Positions 9,287 through 18,986 are shown, counted from the first letter of the stretch. The stretch is 64,000 nucleotides of DNA from Cyclobacteriaceae bacterium (GCA_026003355.1 BPHC01000010.1:1-64000); one strand, 5' to 3'. Translations and numbers: made by a program. Notes: generated by a model from the sequence alone, not told the origin.

Positions 9287-9499
9287 ATGAAAAAGATGCA
9301 GTTTAAAACCAATCTCAAATGTTCCGGATGCATAGCTGCCGTTACGCCGCACCTTAATGAAGCAGCCGGTGCCGGAAAGTGGAAAGTTGACCTGAGCACG
9401 CCCGACCGCCTGCTTACGGTTGAAGCCGATGCTGACAGCGGCAAAATAATCCAGGCATTGGCAAAAGCCGGCTACAAAGCCGAGCCGGTAGCCCGTTAA
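9287..9499 (+). CDS. Heavy-metal-associated (HMA) domain protein, probable copper chaperone
   Basis: A 70-residue single HMA domain: beta-alpha-beta-beta-alpha-beta with the metal site CSGC at 12-15 (CxxC). It starts four bases after the copper ATPase stop and is surely cotranscribed with it. Small proteins of this kind carry Cu(I) to the ATPase in the cytoplasm. Compared with classic CopZ (MxCxGC), the residue two before the first Cys is Leu, not Met, and the loop reads LKCSGCIAAV. This is a frequent variant in Bacteroidota, so the metal could also be another soft metal. Confidence 0.85.
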   Translation: MKKMQFKTNLKCSGCIAAVTPHLNEAAGAGKWKVDLSTPDRLLTVEADADSGKIIQALAKAGYKAEPVAR

Positions 9500-9594
9500 A
9501 CAACTGCACCTTGCGCCATTCAGGTTTATGGCAACTGTTGCCGAAAAAAAGAAGCTATTAAAATTTAGTTGTTCGGGCTGTGCCGCTATATCTG

Positions 9595-12411
9595 TTACAT
9601 GCCCATCATCACAAAGGCACCCCAGTAATACGGCTCTTTGTATTTGGCCATGAGCTGCAACTGGGCCTGCTTAAAAGCGCGTTGGCGGCTGCCTAGCTTA
9701 ATCAGGTTGGCATAAAAGGTACTCATGAGTTGCTGGGTAGCGGCATCATCTACCTTCCACAGGCTCATTATCAGCGCCTCGGCACCGGCTACCAGAAATG
9801 CGCGCTGCAGACCGTACACCCCCTCACCGGCTTTTACATCGCCCAGGCCGGTCTCGCAGGCGCTGAGTACCACCAGGGCAGTGCCTTCCAGGTCCAGGTT
9901 CATGGCCTCGTATGCGGTAAGAATACCGTTATCGCTGGCCGATAAGTCGGTGGCAGGAGTGCCCGATATGGCCTGCCCGGCCCCTGCCAGAATGAGTCCC
10001 GACCTGAGCAAGGGGTTATGGGTGGCGTTTTCGGCATTAACCCCAAAAACCGACCCCTCTGTTTCGTCCACATCTTTAAGAAAGTAGCCGTGTGTGGCAA
10101 TGTGCAGGATAAACGGGCCGCTTACCGATTTGAGGTTTTTTTCGGAAGCCTCGGCTGCCATAAACTGTTTTACCTGATAACCCGCCGGACGTAACACCCT
10201 GCTAACGGTTTCGAGCTCGGCTTTGGTTCCCGGCAGGGGCGGTACCTCATCGGTACGGTAATCAGGAAAACCCAGCAGCACGGCATTGCGGTTGGGTGTG
10301 GTTGACTTTCGTTGTTTCCATGCAATGAGGTCGCGGCTGTTGCCTGCAATTACAATATCATAGCGGTTTAGCAGGTAATCGCCACCGGGCTTACGAAGGG
10401 TATTTAAATTGATTTGGTTGTACACCCCGTCGGGCGAGAAGTAAATAACTTTTTTACCGGCAACAGCCGCATCTATACGTGCCCAGAATTGGTCGTAGTT
10501 AAATTCATCGGGCAGCATTTTCTGCATTACGGTGTTGTAGTATTTAAGAAAGCGCGTTTCCAGCTGAGTACCGTTTTCGAGTATTATCATGGCGGGCCTT
10601 TCCATTTCTTTGGTGAGAATAAGCGCCACATACCGGCTTTCGCTGGTAAAGTCCTGGTTAAAACCCCGTACCCTTACCATGTCTACTACCGCTTCGGCAT
10701 CGGTAAGCAGGTTGCGCACCTGGGTATAGCTTACTTTTTGCGTACTATAACCCGAAGAGAACAGGCCTGACCGTTCGGAAAGCGATTTTTCCATGGCGTT
10801 GGCTTTGCGCTCCAGCGCCGGCAAGTCAATATTTTGCTCGCGCAACTGTTCCTTGCTAAGCGAATACATGCGGGCCAGTTCCTCTTTAAGCGAAATCCAT
10901 GCGGTGTAATCGTTTATGAGCTGTTTATCGCCACTGTTGAGTATGGCTTCCTTAACCTTGCTGGTGGCGTTTAACAGCAATGCCTTGGTGGCCATCTGGT
11001 AATCGAAAAAGTCCTGCGAAACATACGGCAACTGCGGATTTACTTCCAGGGCAAAGTTGAAAAACCGCTGAAAGCGCGGGGCGGTAATATCCCAGAAGCT
11101 GGTTTTTTCGGCCTCGCTCATGGGCGGAAAATAGTTGTTTATAAAGTCAATGGTCTTATCCATTACATCGCGGTAGGCCATGTAGGCGCTTTCGTAGCGC
11201 GATGTTTTCCAGAATACGATGGCCAGATTTTCTTTTGAACTGATGTAATCGGGATGGTTGGTGCCCAACAGGTTTTCGCGGATGGTCAGGGCTTTGTTAA
11301 GCTCCCGCTCGGCATCGGCAAAACGGCCGGCAAGGCGGTAAAAGTTGCCCAGGTCGTTGGTTACCCTGGCATAATAGATGTTGTTTTCACTGAAACGCCT
11401 TTTGTAAATGTTTTGGGCCGTGGTAAAAAGCTCTTCCACCTTGTCCATTTTTCCCATCTGAATATAGAGAATACCCAGCTGGTTGAGCAGGCCTGCATAT
11501 TCGGTGCTGCGAACCTGTTTGCGGTTTTCAAAAACCTTTCGGATGGCCAGAAAGTTGTTCTCTGCTTCGGTAAAGTTGCCGGATACCTGATAGATGAAAG
11601 CGAGGTTGGCCTGGAACTTGCGGCTATCGAACGATTTGCTGCCCTGCAGAAATTTTTTGGGGGCCACCTGCGATGTTTTCATGGCCTGCTGCATAAGCTG
11701 TACTGCCTCGCCATACCGGCCCATGGCCTGAAACAACATGGCTTTGTTGTTTAGCAGAATAGCCTTTTGCATACCTTCGCCAAACACAGCTTCGTTCAGT
11801 TCAAGGGCTTCATCAAACTGCTTTTCGGCATCATTATACTTGCCCAGTGCCTGATTGAGCTTGGCCAGGTTGTTCAGGTTGGCCACATAGGGCGCACTTT
11901 GCCTGCCCAGGGCAGAGGCGCTCATTTTCAATGATGTATTAATCAATTCTGCTGCATCGGTCAATTTACCCTGGCTAAGGTACACCAGGCCCAGGGCTGT
12001 AAGGGTACGCAGATAAACCAGTTCGTTGGTGAGGCCATGGGTTTCCATTGAGGTGCGGGTTGCCTGCAACACCTGCTCGGCCATTTTGTACATGCGCAAT
12101 TCGTAGTACCCAACACCCATCTCCAGGGAATCGCGCATTTTTTCTATCAGGGTTTTATCTGCTTCTTCGCGCAGGGCGTAGAGGGCCCGTGTACCGCCTT
12201 CGCCTTTTTGTTCAATATCGAAGAACCCGGCGTTTTCATTTACCGATATGGCAAACTGGTAGTCGAGTGAGTCCATGGTGAACTTCTTCCTGGCTCCTTT
12301 CTCCCCCAGTGATTTGGCAACAGACTTGCCCAACCCGTCCCAGATGTCCTGAGCAGGGGCCAGCACCGTTCCAAGTATGAACAGAATGAAAATTAAGCCC
12401 GGTTGCTTCAT
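9595..12411 (-). CDS. Secreted TPR-CHAT protein (caspase-like)
   Basis: A 938-residue protein. A signal peptide (MKQPGLIFILFILGTVLAPAQ) is followed by an array of about eight TPR/Kinesin-light-chain-like repeats (roughly 95-430; e.g. GRYGEAVQLMQQAMKTSQ, GRFADAERELNKALTIRE), an alpha-helical linker, and a C-terminal CHAT domain (about 620-938). The caspase-type dyad is intact: His in LHIATHGYF near 773 and Cys in LSACETGLGD near 851. CHAT enzymes are clan CD cysteine peptidases (family knowledge). The signal peptide places this one in the periplasm or outside, unlike the cytoplasmic CRISPR-linked TPR-CHAT. Its start lies 8 bases after the stop of the 170-residue coiled-coil gene, so the two form an operon. 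Confidence 0.85.
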   Translation of the reverse strand: MKQPGLIFILFILGTVLAPAQDIWDGLGKSVAKSLGEKGARKKFTMDSLDYQFAISVNENAGFFDIEQKGEGGTRALYALREEADKTLIEKMRDSLEMGVGYYELRMYKMAEQVLQATRTSMETHGLTNELVYLRTLTALGLVYLSQGKLTDAAELINTSLKMSASALGRQSAPYVANLNNLAKLNQALGKYNDAEKQFDEALELNEAVFGEGMQKAILLNNKAMLFQAMGRYGEAVQLMQQAMKTSQVAPKKFLQGSKSFDSRKFQANLAFIYQVSGNFTEAENNFLAIRKVFENRKQVRSTEYAGLLNQLGILYIQMGKMDKVEELFTTAQNIYKRRFSENNIYYARVTNDLGNFYRLAGRFADAERELNKALTIRENLLGTNHPDYISSKENLAIVFWKTSRYESAYMAYRDVMDKTIDFINNYFPPMSEAEKTSFWDITAPRFQRFFNFALEVNPQLPYVSQDFFDYQMATKALLLNATSKVKEAILNSGDKQLINDYTAWISLKEELARMYSLSKEQLREQNIDLPALERKANAMEKSLSERSGLFSSGYSTQKVSYTQVRNLLTDAEAVVDMVRVRGFNQDFTSESRYVALILTKEMERPAMIILENGTQLETRFLKYYNTVMQKMLPDEFNYDQFWARIDAAVAGKKVIYFSPDGVYNQINLNTLRKPGGDYLLNRYDIVIAGNSRDLIAWKQRKSTTPNRNAVLLGFPDYRTDEVPPLPGTKAELETVSRVLRPAGYQVKQFMAAEASEKNLKSVSGPFILHIATHGYFLKDVDETEGSVFGVNAENATHNPLLRSGLILAGAGQAISGTPATDLSASDNGILTAYEAMNLDLEGTALVVLSACETGLGDVKAGEGVYGLQRAFLVAGAEALIMSLWKVDDAATQQLMSTFYANLIKLGSRQRAFKQAQLQLMAKYKEPYYWGAFVMMGM

Positions 12412-12419
12412 GGCTGTTT

Positions 12420-12932
12420 TTATTGTTCGATGTCTTCTCCCCGCGCCTTCAGTTCGTCAACAAGTATTTTGGTGTTGTTTTGCACCAGGTCGGCCACCGC
12501 CTGCAGGTTTTTTCGTGCATAATCCAGCCCCTGCAACGAGCGGTTGGTATTGCTGGTGGCTGCAGGAGCCTTGATGCGCGGATTTACGTTTTTGGCATTG
12601 CTCAGCAGTGTTTTTCCTTCCTCGTCCAGGCCTGCAACTTTTTCTTTCAGCGCTTCGCTAGACTGACGGATGCCACGCAGGGCACGTATATCCTGCCTGA
12701 TTTTGTCGACACTAAAGTTGGTAAGAATGCTGCCTGCATTTTTGATGTCGTTGTCAATGCGTGTGGCATCGGTTTTAAGTTTCACCGACTCGTCCAGAAT
12801 GTCAAATGCATTGTTCTTAAACGAATCAAAATCGGAGATGCCAATGTTGTCCGGCCTTCTGGGGGGCTGATCCTGCGCTGCGGCAGAAAGCAGCCATCCG
12901 GCAGCGCAAATCAAAATGAGTGTCTTTTTCAT
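12420..12932 (-). CDS. Small secreted helical/coiled-coil protein, operon partner of the CHAT protein
   Basis: The ATG at 12932 gives 170 residues starting with a signal peptide (MKKTLILICAAGWLLSAAAQ). An in-frame ATG at 13043 would add 37 residues before it and is less likely. The mature part is almost all helix with heptad-like spacing (DILDESVKLKTDATRIDNDI; SSEALKEKVAGLDEEGKTLL; YARKNLQAVADLVQNNTKIL) and no cysteine. I recognise no family. Its place 8 bases upstream of the CHAT gene suggests joint function as a binding partner, inhibitor or substrate, which is inference only. Confidence 0.65.
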   Translation of the reverse strand: MKKTLILICAAGWLLSAAAQDQPPRRPDNIGISDFDSFKNNAFDILDESVKLKTDATRIDNDIKNAGSILTNFSVDKIRQDIRALRGIRQSSEALKEKVAGLDEEGKTLLSNAKNVNPRIKAPAATSNTNRSLQGLDYARKNLQAVADLVQNNTKILVDELKARGEDIEQ

Positions 12933-13060
12933 ATCCCGTGATTTTATTACCAAATTAAGGCATAGCCCGAGGCTGGCAAAAAATATGTGTAAATATTTTT
13001 CGGCTGTTTGCTGGCCCCGGCCAGACATAAAGGGCGTTCGCAATGGTTTTTAATGCCTCT

Positions 13061-14848
13061 TTACATGCGTTCGGGCACGCGTATGCCCAGCAAATGCATG
13101 GCATGTGCTATTACACGGGCCACCGCATCGGAAAGGGCAAGCCTGAATTGCACGCTTGAATTATCGGTCTCGCCCAGTACGGGAATGGTTTGATAAAACT
13201 GGTTGTATTCGCGGGCCAGCTCGTAGGCATAGTTGGCAATAATGGCAGGCGAGTAGAGCAATGCGGCTTCCTTCACTTTTTCTTCATAGCGGCTCAACAC
13301 TTGCACCACATGGCGTTCGGCCGGCTCCAGCTTTTGCAGGTTCTCAAAACCTTTTGCGCCAAAGCTTATCCCTTCCTGTGCTGCTTTGCGCAGCAAAGCC
13401 TTTATGCGTGCGTGGGTGTATTGTATAAAGGGACCAGTAAAACCCTGCAGTTGAATGGATTCCTGGGGGTCGAACAACATGCGTTTTCTGGGATCGACCT
13501 TTAACAGAAAAAACTTAAGGGCGCCCAGGCCAATGGTTTCAAACAGTTCGCGGGCTTCGGCTTCGGTAAGCCCTTCAATTTTTCCGAGCTGGCGGGTAAG
13601 GGTTTCGGCATCTTTCACCATTTCGTCCATAAGGTCATCGGCATCAACCACAGTACCTTCGCGCGACTTCATTTTGCCGGTGGGCAAATCGACCATGCCG
13701 TATGAAAGGTGATGGCATTTTTCGGCCCATGAATACCCCAGCTTGCGCAGAATAATAAAAAGTACTTTAAAGTGATACTCCTGTTCGTTGCCAACGGTGT
13801 AGATTTGCCCCTCAATATTCGGGAAGTCGCGAAAGCGCAAAATGGCCGTACCAATATCCTGGGTAATGTACACCGAGGTGCCATCGGCACGCAATAACAC
13901 CTTGTGGTCAAGTCCTTCGGCGGTAAGGTCAACCCAAACCGAGCCATCTTCCTTTTTATAGAACACCCCCTGTTGCAGTCCTTTGAGTACTTCTTCCCGG
14001 CCAAGCAGGTAGGTATCCGACTCATAGTACAGCTTGTCGAACGTTACCCCCATGCGGCGGTAGGTGGCTTCAAAACCTTGATATACCCAGCCATTCATGG
14101 TGCGCCACAGCGAAAGGGTCTCTTCGTCTTTTGCCTCCCACCTGCGCAGCAGGTCGGTGGCCAGCTGCATAATTGGCGCCTGTTTTCCGGCCTCTTCCTC
14201 CGAAAGTCCCTGCTCCATAAGCGCCTTTACCTCTTTCTTATACTGCCGGTCGAACTCCACGTAATACTTTCCAACCAGGTGATCGCCCTTCATGCCGCTG
14301 CTTTGGGGTGTTTCGCCATTGCCAAAAAGCTTCCAGGCAGCCATTGACTTGCAAATGTGAATACCCCGGTCATTGATTATCTGCACACGGTGCACGGTGT
14401 AGCCGTTGGCTTTGAGAATCTCGCTTACACTCCAGCCCAGGAAATTATTGCGCAAATGCCCCAGGTGTAAAGGCTTGTTGGTGTTGGGCGATGAGTATTC
14501 TACCATTATCTCCCTGCCCGATGCGGGCAGCGTACCGTATGCAGTATGCTGGAAAATGTAAGCCAGTACTTTTGTCCAGACACTATCGGAAAGAGAAATA
14601 TTGAGAAAACCCTTAACTACCTGAAAGGCGCTTATCCAGGGTACGTTTGCCGTAAGGTACGCGCCTATGGCCTGTGCTGTTTCATCGGGCGACTTTCGCG
14701 ACAGCCGGGTAAGCGGAAAACACACCAGCGTATGGCTGCCTGCAAACTCAGGCCTGGTAGGCTGCAGTTGAATATCGGGCGGTTCAGCGCCAAAAAGATG
14801 GCGTACGGCCTTTTGAATTTCGCTGGTAAGTTGTTGTTCAATTTGCAT
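13061..14848 (-). CDS. argS: Arginyl-tRNA synthetase
   Basis: A 595-residue class Ia synthetase that charges tRNA-Arg. An N-terminal Add1 domain (about 1-110) is followed by the HIGH motif as HLGHLRNN near residue 129, the Rossmann core with EYHFKVLF and the KMSK region as GKMKSREGTV near 391, and the C-terminal DALR anticodon-binding domain ending SLSDAVARVIAHAMHLLGIR. KMKS rather than KMSK is common in this family, where the lysine role can shift to other residues. I chose ATG 14848 (MQIEQQL); the upstream extension to 14878 has no support. The gene stands 71 bases downstream of the deoxyhypusine-synthase-like gene on the same strand. Confidence 0.95.
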   Translation of the reverse strand: MQIEQQLTSEIQKAVRHLFGAEPPDIQLQPTRPEFAGSHTLVCFPLTRLSRKSPDETAQAIGAYLTANVPWISAFQVVKGFLNISLSDSVWTKVLAYIFQHTAYGTLPASGREIMVEYSSPNTNKPLHLGHLRNNFLGWSVSEILKANGYTVHRVQIINDRGIHICKSMAAWKLFGNGETPQSSGMKGDHLVGKYYVEFDRQYKKEVKALMEQGLSEEEAGKQAPIMQLATDLLRRWEAKDEETLSLWRTMNGWVYQGFEATYRRMGVTFDKLYYESDTYLLGREEVLKGLQQGVFYKKEDGSVWVDLTAEGLDHKVLLRADGTSVYITQDIGTAILRFRDFPNIEGQIYTVGNEQEYHFKVLFIILRKLGYSWAEKCHHLSYGMVDLPTGKMKSREGTVVDADDLMDEMVKDAETLTRQLGKIEGLTEAEARELFETIGLGALKFFLLKVDPRKRMLFDPQESIQLQGFTGPFIQYTHARIKALLRKAAQEGISFGAKGFENLQKLEPAERHVVQVLSRYEEKVKEAALLYSPAIIANYAYELAREYNQFYQTIPVLGETDNSSVQFRLALSDAVARVIAHAMHLLGIRVPERM

Positions 14849-14919
14849 AGAAAAACCAAAAAACAGAATCTGCACCACCTTAATGGCCGGTTCACATAAA
14901 CATCAGGATAGTATACGGC

Positions 14920-15894
14920 TCACATGTCCAGTACGTAGGCAAAAATAAGGGGCGCCACAATTGAAGCGTCCGACTCAATAATAAACTTGGGGGTTTCTAT
15001 ACTTAGCTTGCCCCACGTAATCTTTTCGTTTGGAACAGCGCCGGAGTAGGACCCGTATGAGGTGGTGCTGTCGCTTATCTGGCAGAAGTAACTCCAGAAG
15101 GGCACATTTTCCAGCTGCAGATCCTGATGCAGCATAGGCACCACGCAAATGGGAAAGTCACCGGCTATTCCGCCGCCAATCTGGAAAAATCCAACACCCT
15201 CTTTACCACTATTCTTAATGTACCAGTCGGCCAGCCACACCATATATTCAATGCCGCTTTTCATGGTGGAGGCTTTCAGGTCGCCACTGTACACATACGA
15301 GGCAAAGATGTTGCCCATGGTCGAGTCTTCCCAGCCGGGCACCACCATGGGCAGGTTGCGTTCGGCTGCCGCAACCATCCAGGAGTTTTTCGGGTCAATC
15401 TCATAATACTGCTTCAGCTCTCCGCTGTTCAGAATACGATACATAAACTCATGCGGAAAGAGTCGCTCACCCTTGTCTTCGGCATCTTTCCAAACGGCAA
15501 ACAGGTGCTTCTGCAGCCTGCGAAAAGCTTCTTCCTCCGGAATGCAGGTATCGGTAACCCGGTTAAGGTGGTTTTGCAGCAGGTCCCACTCCTGTTCCGG
15601 CGTTAAATCGCGGTAATTCGGAATGCGCTTATAGTGTGAGTGCGCCACCAGGTTCATGATATCTTCTTCCAGATTGGCGCCCGTACAGGAAATAATGTGC
15701 ACTTTGTTTTGCCTGATCATCTCGGCCAGGCTTATACCCAGCTCGCCTGTGCTCATGGCCCCGGCCAGGGTTATCATCATTTTTTTGCCTTCAGAAATGT
15801 GCTTCTTATATGCTTTGGCAGCATCTACCAGTGCAGCCGCGTTAAAATGCAGGAAGTTTTTTTCGATAAACTGAGATACAGGACGCTGGCTCAT
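14920..15894 (-). CDS. Deoxyhypusine-synthase-family enzyme (probable polyamine enzyme)
   Basis: A 324-residue protein over its whole length like deoxyhypusine synthase: LAGAMSTGELGISLAEMI (NAD-binding start), SCTGANLEEDIMNL, a central region with GWEDSTMGNIFASY, GFFQIGGGIAGDF, and the C-terminal EKITWGKL with the catalytic lysine at about 296 (human Lys329). The lysine that forms the enzyme-butylimine is therefore kept. Bacteria have no eIF5A, and studied bacterial members transfer aminobutyl groups in polyamine formation such as homospermidine (family knowledge). A direct role in translation is not expected. The adjacent KHH of eukaryotic GGGVxKHH is replaced by AGD. The exact substrate is open. 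Confidence 0.8.
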   Translation of the reverse strand: MSQRPVSQFIEKNFLHFNAAALVDAAKAYKKHISEGKKMMITLAGAMSTGELGISLAEMIRQNKVHIISCTGANLEEDIMNLVAHSHYKRIPNYRDLTPEQEWDLLQNHLNRVTDTCIPEEEAFRRLQKHLFAVWKDAEDKGERLFPHEFMYRILNSGELKQYYEIDPKNSWMVAAAERNLPMVVPGWEDSTMGNIFASYVYSGDLKASTMKSGIEYMVWLADWYIKNSGKEGVGFFQIGGGIAGDFPICVVPMLHQDLQLENVPFWSYFCQISDSTTSYGSYSGAVPNEKITWGKLSIETPKFIIESDASIVAPLIFAYVLDM

Positions 15895-16045
15895 AATGCA
15901 GAACGGTTAAAACTGCCGCGAAATTAATGAATCCGGCCGAGTTGGCCGCATCCTGCAAAAACCCGGCCGCACAGGCTGCCCTTACGGGAAAAGAGCACTT
16001 ACCCGGGCATATTTTTTCAAAACATGCCATTTTGTTCACAGGTTA

Positions 16046-16078
16046 TTTGACGCATCGGGCCACCGGGTTGTAATTTTG
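16046..16078 (+). promoter_or_regulatory. Bacteroidota promoter of the M16 peptidase
   Basis: TTTG at 16046-16049 and TAATTTTG at 16071-16078 are separated by 21 bases, within the usual 19-21. The ATG is 50 bases further on. Confidence 0.6.
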
Positions 16079-16128
16079 GCCGGGTCGTTGTACCTTCAAA
16101 GCCATTAAAAATAAAAAACCGTTTCATT

Positions 16129-18927
16129 ATGCATTACCGAATTCTTATCTGCCTGTTAGTGTTGGCGCTAGCCCTTCCGGGACAGGCGCAAAAAAAGAAA
16201 CCGAAAGAAAAAGCACCGGCAACACAACCTGCCGCAACCGCCGCTGAGCAAACACAGCAAATTCCTGCACCGGTTAGGGTAACCACTGTTGAAGGAATAA
16301 CCGAGTACCGCCTGCATAACGGCCTGCGTGTTTTACTGTTCCCCGATCCCTCCAAGCAAACCATTACGGTAAACATTACCTACCTGGTGGGCTCGCGGCA
16401 TGAAAACTATGGCGAAACCGGTATGGCGCACCTGCTGGAACACCTGGTGTTTAAAGGCACACCCAAACACCCCAATATTCCGCAGGAACTTACCGAACAC
16501 GGTGCGCGGCCCAATGGTACCACATGGGTTGACCGCACCAATTATTTCGAAACCTTTAACGCCACCGAAGAAAACCTGAAGTGGGCGCTCGACCTGGAGG
16601 CCGACCGCATGGTAAATTCATTCATAGCCAAAAAAGATCTGGACAGCGAGATGACCGTGGTGCGCAACGAATTCGAGTCGGGCGAAAACAGCCCGGTGCG
16701 CGTTTTGCTGCAACGCACAACCGCTGCCGCCTACGAATGGCACAACTATGGTAAATCTACCATAGGCGCACGTTCGGACATCGAAAATGTGCCCATTGAA
16801 CGGCTTCAGGCCTTTTACAAAAAATACTACCAGCCCGACAACGCCGTGCTGGTGGTTGCCGGAAAAATTGATGAAGCCAAAACCATAAGCCTGGTTAACG
16901 ATTACTTTGGCGCCATTCCCAAACCCGAGCGCCAGCTGCCTCAGTTCTACACGCGCGACCCCGTGCAGGATGGCGAGCGAATGGTAACCGTGCGCCGGGT
17001 AGGCGATGTGCAATGGGCATCAGTTGCCTATAAAATATGCGCAGGCTCACATCCCGACTATGCAGCGCTTGAAGTACTGGCCGAAGTTATTGGCGATGAG
17101 CCTTCAGGCAGAATGTACAAGGCGCTGGTAGATACCAAAAAGGCTGCTTCCACCTTTACCTTCGCCTACCAGTTTAAAGAGCCGGGGTTGATCATGACCC
17201 TGGCCGAAGTGCTGAAGGAAAAATCACTGGACGATGTGAAGCAAACCATGATACAGGTTTATGATAACCTTACGGCAAATCCGCCTGCCCTGGAAGAAGT
17301 GGAGCGGGCCAAAACCAAACTCATCAAAGAATTTGACCTCTTCTTCAACTCGACCGAAAGAATTGGCCTTGCCTTAAGCGAATACATTGGCATGGGCGAC
17401 TGGCGGCTGCTCTTTCTGCACCGCGACCGGGTAAAAAACGTAACGGTTGACGATGTGGTGCGCGTAGCCAAACATTACTTCAAACCCGATAACCGCACCA
17501 TTGGCCTGTTTATACCCGTTGAAAAACCCGACCGCAGCGAAATTCCGGCTGACCCCAACGTGGAAGAGCTGGTAAAAGACTACAAAGGCCGGCAGGATAT
17601 CGCCATGGGCGAAGCCTTCGACCCGTCACCGGCCAATATCGAGGCACGCACCACGCGGGTTACGCTGCCCAACGGCCTTAAGCTGGCGCTGCTTCCCAAA
17701 AAAACCCGTGGCGAAGCCGTTGAGGTGCGCCTTACCCTTAGGTTTGGCGAAGAAAAAGCCCTGGCCAGCAAAGGCACCGCTGCCGAATTTGCCGCCAGCA
17801 TGCTCGACAAAGGAACAGCCACCAAAACCCGCCAGCAAATTAAAGACGAATTCGACCGGCTCAAGGCCAACGTGTTCATTGGCGGCGGGGCACAACAGGC
17901 CTTTGTGAACATAACCACCACGCGCCCCAACCTGCCCGAAGTACTCCGCCTGCTTAACGAGGTACTTACCACACCATCCTTCCCGGCCGATGAGTTTGAA
18001 AAGCTTAAGAACGAAGAACTGGCCGCCATTGAATCGCAGCGCAGTGAGCCGCAAAGCCTGGCCTTTAACCGTATACAACGCCATGTTTCGCCCTACCCCA
18101 AAGAAGACCCCCGCTACACCGCCACTTTCGATGAGGCCGTAGCCCAAATCAAGGCGCTTACCCTCGACCAGGTTAAGCAATTTTACAACACCTTTTACGG
18201 GGCATCGAACGCCACCATGGCCGTGGTAGGCGACTTTGACGCAGCAGAAATACAAAACCTTACCACCAGCCTGTTTGGCAACTGGAAAAGCAAAACGCCT
18301 TTTAAACGCATGGAGGCCAGACTGTTTAACGTACAGCCAATAAACGAATCGATCGAAACCCCCGATAAAGCCAACGCATTTTTCCTGGCCAACTATCAGT
18401 TTGAAATGCGCGATGACCACCCCGACTATCCGGCACTGGTGCTGGGCAACTTTATGCTGGGCGGAGGCTTCCTCAACTCGCGGCTGGCCACCCGAATAAG
18501 GCAAAAAGAAGGCCTGAGCTACGGGGTGGGCTCGCAAATAAACGCAGGCTCGCTGGATAACGTAGGAACATTCTTCGCCTATGCCATCTATGCCCCCCAG
18601 AATGTGGAAAAGCTGGAAAAAGCATTCCGCGAAGAGATAGAAAAAGTAATTTCCGAAGGCTTTACGGCCGAGGAAGTAAAAGCCGCTCAGTCGGGCTGGT
18701 CACAGCAACGCGTGGTTGGCCGTGCGCAGGACAGCCAAGTAGCCAGCACCCTGAACAACTATCTTTTTATCGGCCGCGACTACAAATGGGACGAAGCCTT
18801 TGAGAAAAAGGTAATGGAGCTGACTGCCGAACAGATAAATGCAGCCATGAAAAAATACCTGTCGCTGGAAAAAATGAATATTGTGAAGGCAGGCGACTTT
18901 GCCAAGGCAAAAAGCCAGGGCAACTAA
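16129..18927 (+). CDS. Secreted M16 (insulinase/pitrilysin) family zinc peptidase, double-domain
   Basis: A 932-residue protein with signal peptide MHYRILICLLVLALALPGQA. The first M16 unit has the inverted zinc motif HLLEH at 101-105 (His101, Glu104 and His105) and the distal ERNEF-like segment VVRNEFESGEN. The second unit, from about residue 510 (TRVTLPNGLKLALLPKKTRG), lacks HxxEH, as is normal for the C-terminal half of these clamshell proteases, and has the conserved RIRQKEGLSYGVGS segment near 790. The product should degrade peptides in the periplasm or outside. Between signal peptide and domain there is a short Lys/Ala/Pro-rich linker. A strong hairpin terminator follows the gene. Confidence 0.92.
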   Translation: MHYRILICLLVLALALPGQAQKKKPKEKAPATQPAATAAEQTQQIPAPVRVTTVEGITEYRLHNGLRVLLFPDPSKQTITVNITYLVGSRHENYGETGMAHLLEHLVFKGTPKHPNIPQELTEHGARPNGTTWVDRTNYFETFNATEENLKWALDLEADRMVNSFIAKKDLDSEMTVVRNEFESGENSPVRVLLQRTTAAAYEWHNYGKSTIGARSDIENVPIERLQAFYKKYYQPDNAVLVVAGKIDEAKTISLVNDYFGAIPKPERQLPQFYTRDPVQDGERMVTVRRVGDVQWASVAYKICAGSHPDYAALEVLAEVIGDEPSGRMYKALVDTKKAASTFTFAYQFKEPGLIMTLAEVLKEKSLDDVKQTMIQVYDNLTANPPALEEVERAKTKLIKEFDLFFNSTERIGLALSEYIGMGDWRLLFLHRDRVKNVTVDDVVRVAKHYFKPDNRTIGLFIPVEKPDRSEIPADPNVEELVKDYKGRQDIAMGEAFDPSPANIEARTTRVTLPNGLKLALLPKKTRGEAVEVRLTLRFGEEKALASKGTAAEFAASMLDKGTATKTRQQIKDEFDRLKANVFIGGGAQQAFVNITTTRPNLPEVLRLLNEVLTTPSFPADEFEKLKNEELAAIESQRSEPQSLAFNRIQRHVSPYPKEDPRYTATFDEAVAQIKALTLDQVKQFYNTFYGASNATMAVVGDFDAAEIQNLTTSLFGNWKSKTPFKRMEARLFNVQPINESIETPDKANAFFLANYQFEMRDDHPDYPALVLGNFMLGGGFLNSRLATRIRQKEGLSYGVGSQINAGSLDNVGTFFAYAIYAPQNVEKLEKAFREEIEKVISEGFTAEEVKAAQSGWSQQRVVGRAQDSQVASTLNNYLFIGRDYKWDEAFEKKVMELTAEQINAAMKKYLSLEKMNIVKAGDFAKAKSQGN

Positions 18928-18960
18928 GATAACTAAGATAACAGCTGTTTTTTTCATAAA

Positions 18961-18986
18961 CCCCGGAAATGTTCCGGGGTTTTTTA
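18961..18986 (+). terminator. Rho-independent terminator after the M16 peptidase gene
   Basis: CCCCGGAA (18961-18968) pairs with TTCCGGGG (18972-18979) around a 3-base loop and is followed by a run of seven T. Confidence 0.9.

Noticed and set aside
9530-9550. GGCAA-CTG-TTGCC hairpin between the HMA gene and the CHAT gene as a terminator
   Set aside because: It is followed by A and not T on the plus strand, and on the minus strand the T tract comes before the hairpin.
9595-12411. CHAT protein as the CRISPR-linked TPR-CHAT (craspase partner)
   Set aside because: It has a signal peptide, and no gRAMP/Cas7-11 gene or CRISPR array is present.
13904-14347. Plus-strand open frame within argS
   Set aside because: Antisense to conserved ArgS sequence; no family.
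17626-18537. Minus-strand open frame of 303 codons inside the M16 peptidase gene
   Set aside because: Shadow of the real gene; no signal or domain, and the plus strand has the HxxEH motif and full fold.
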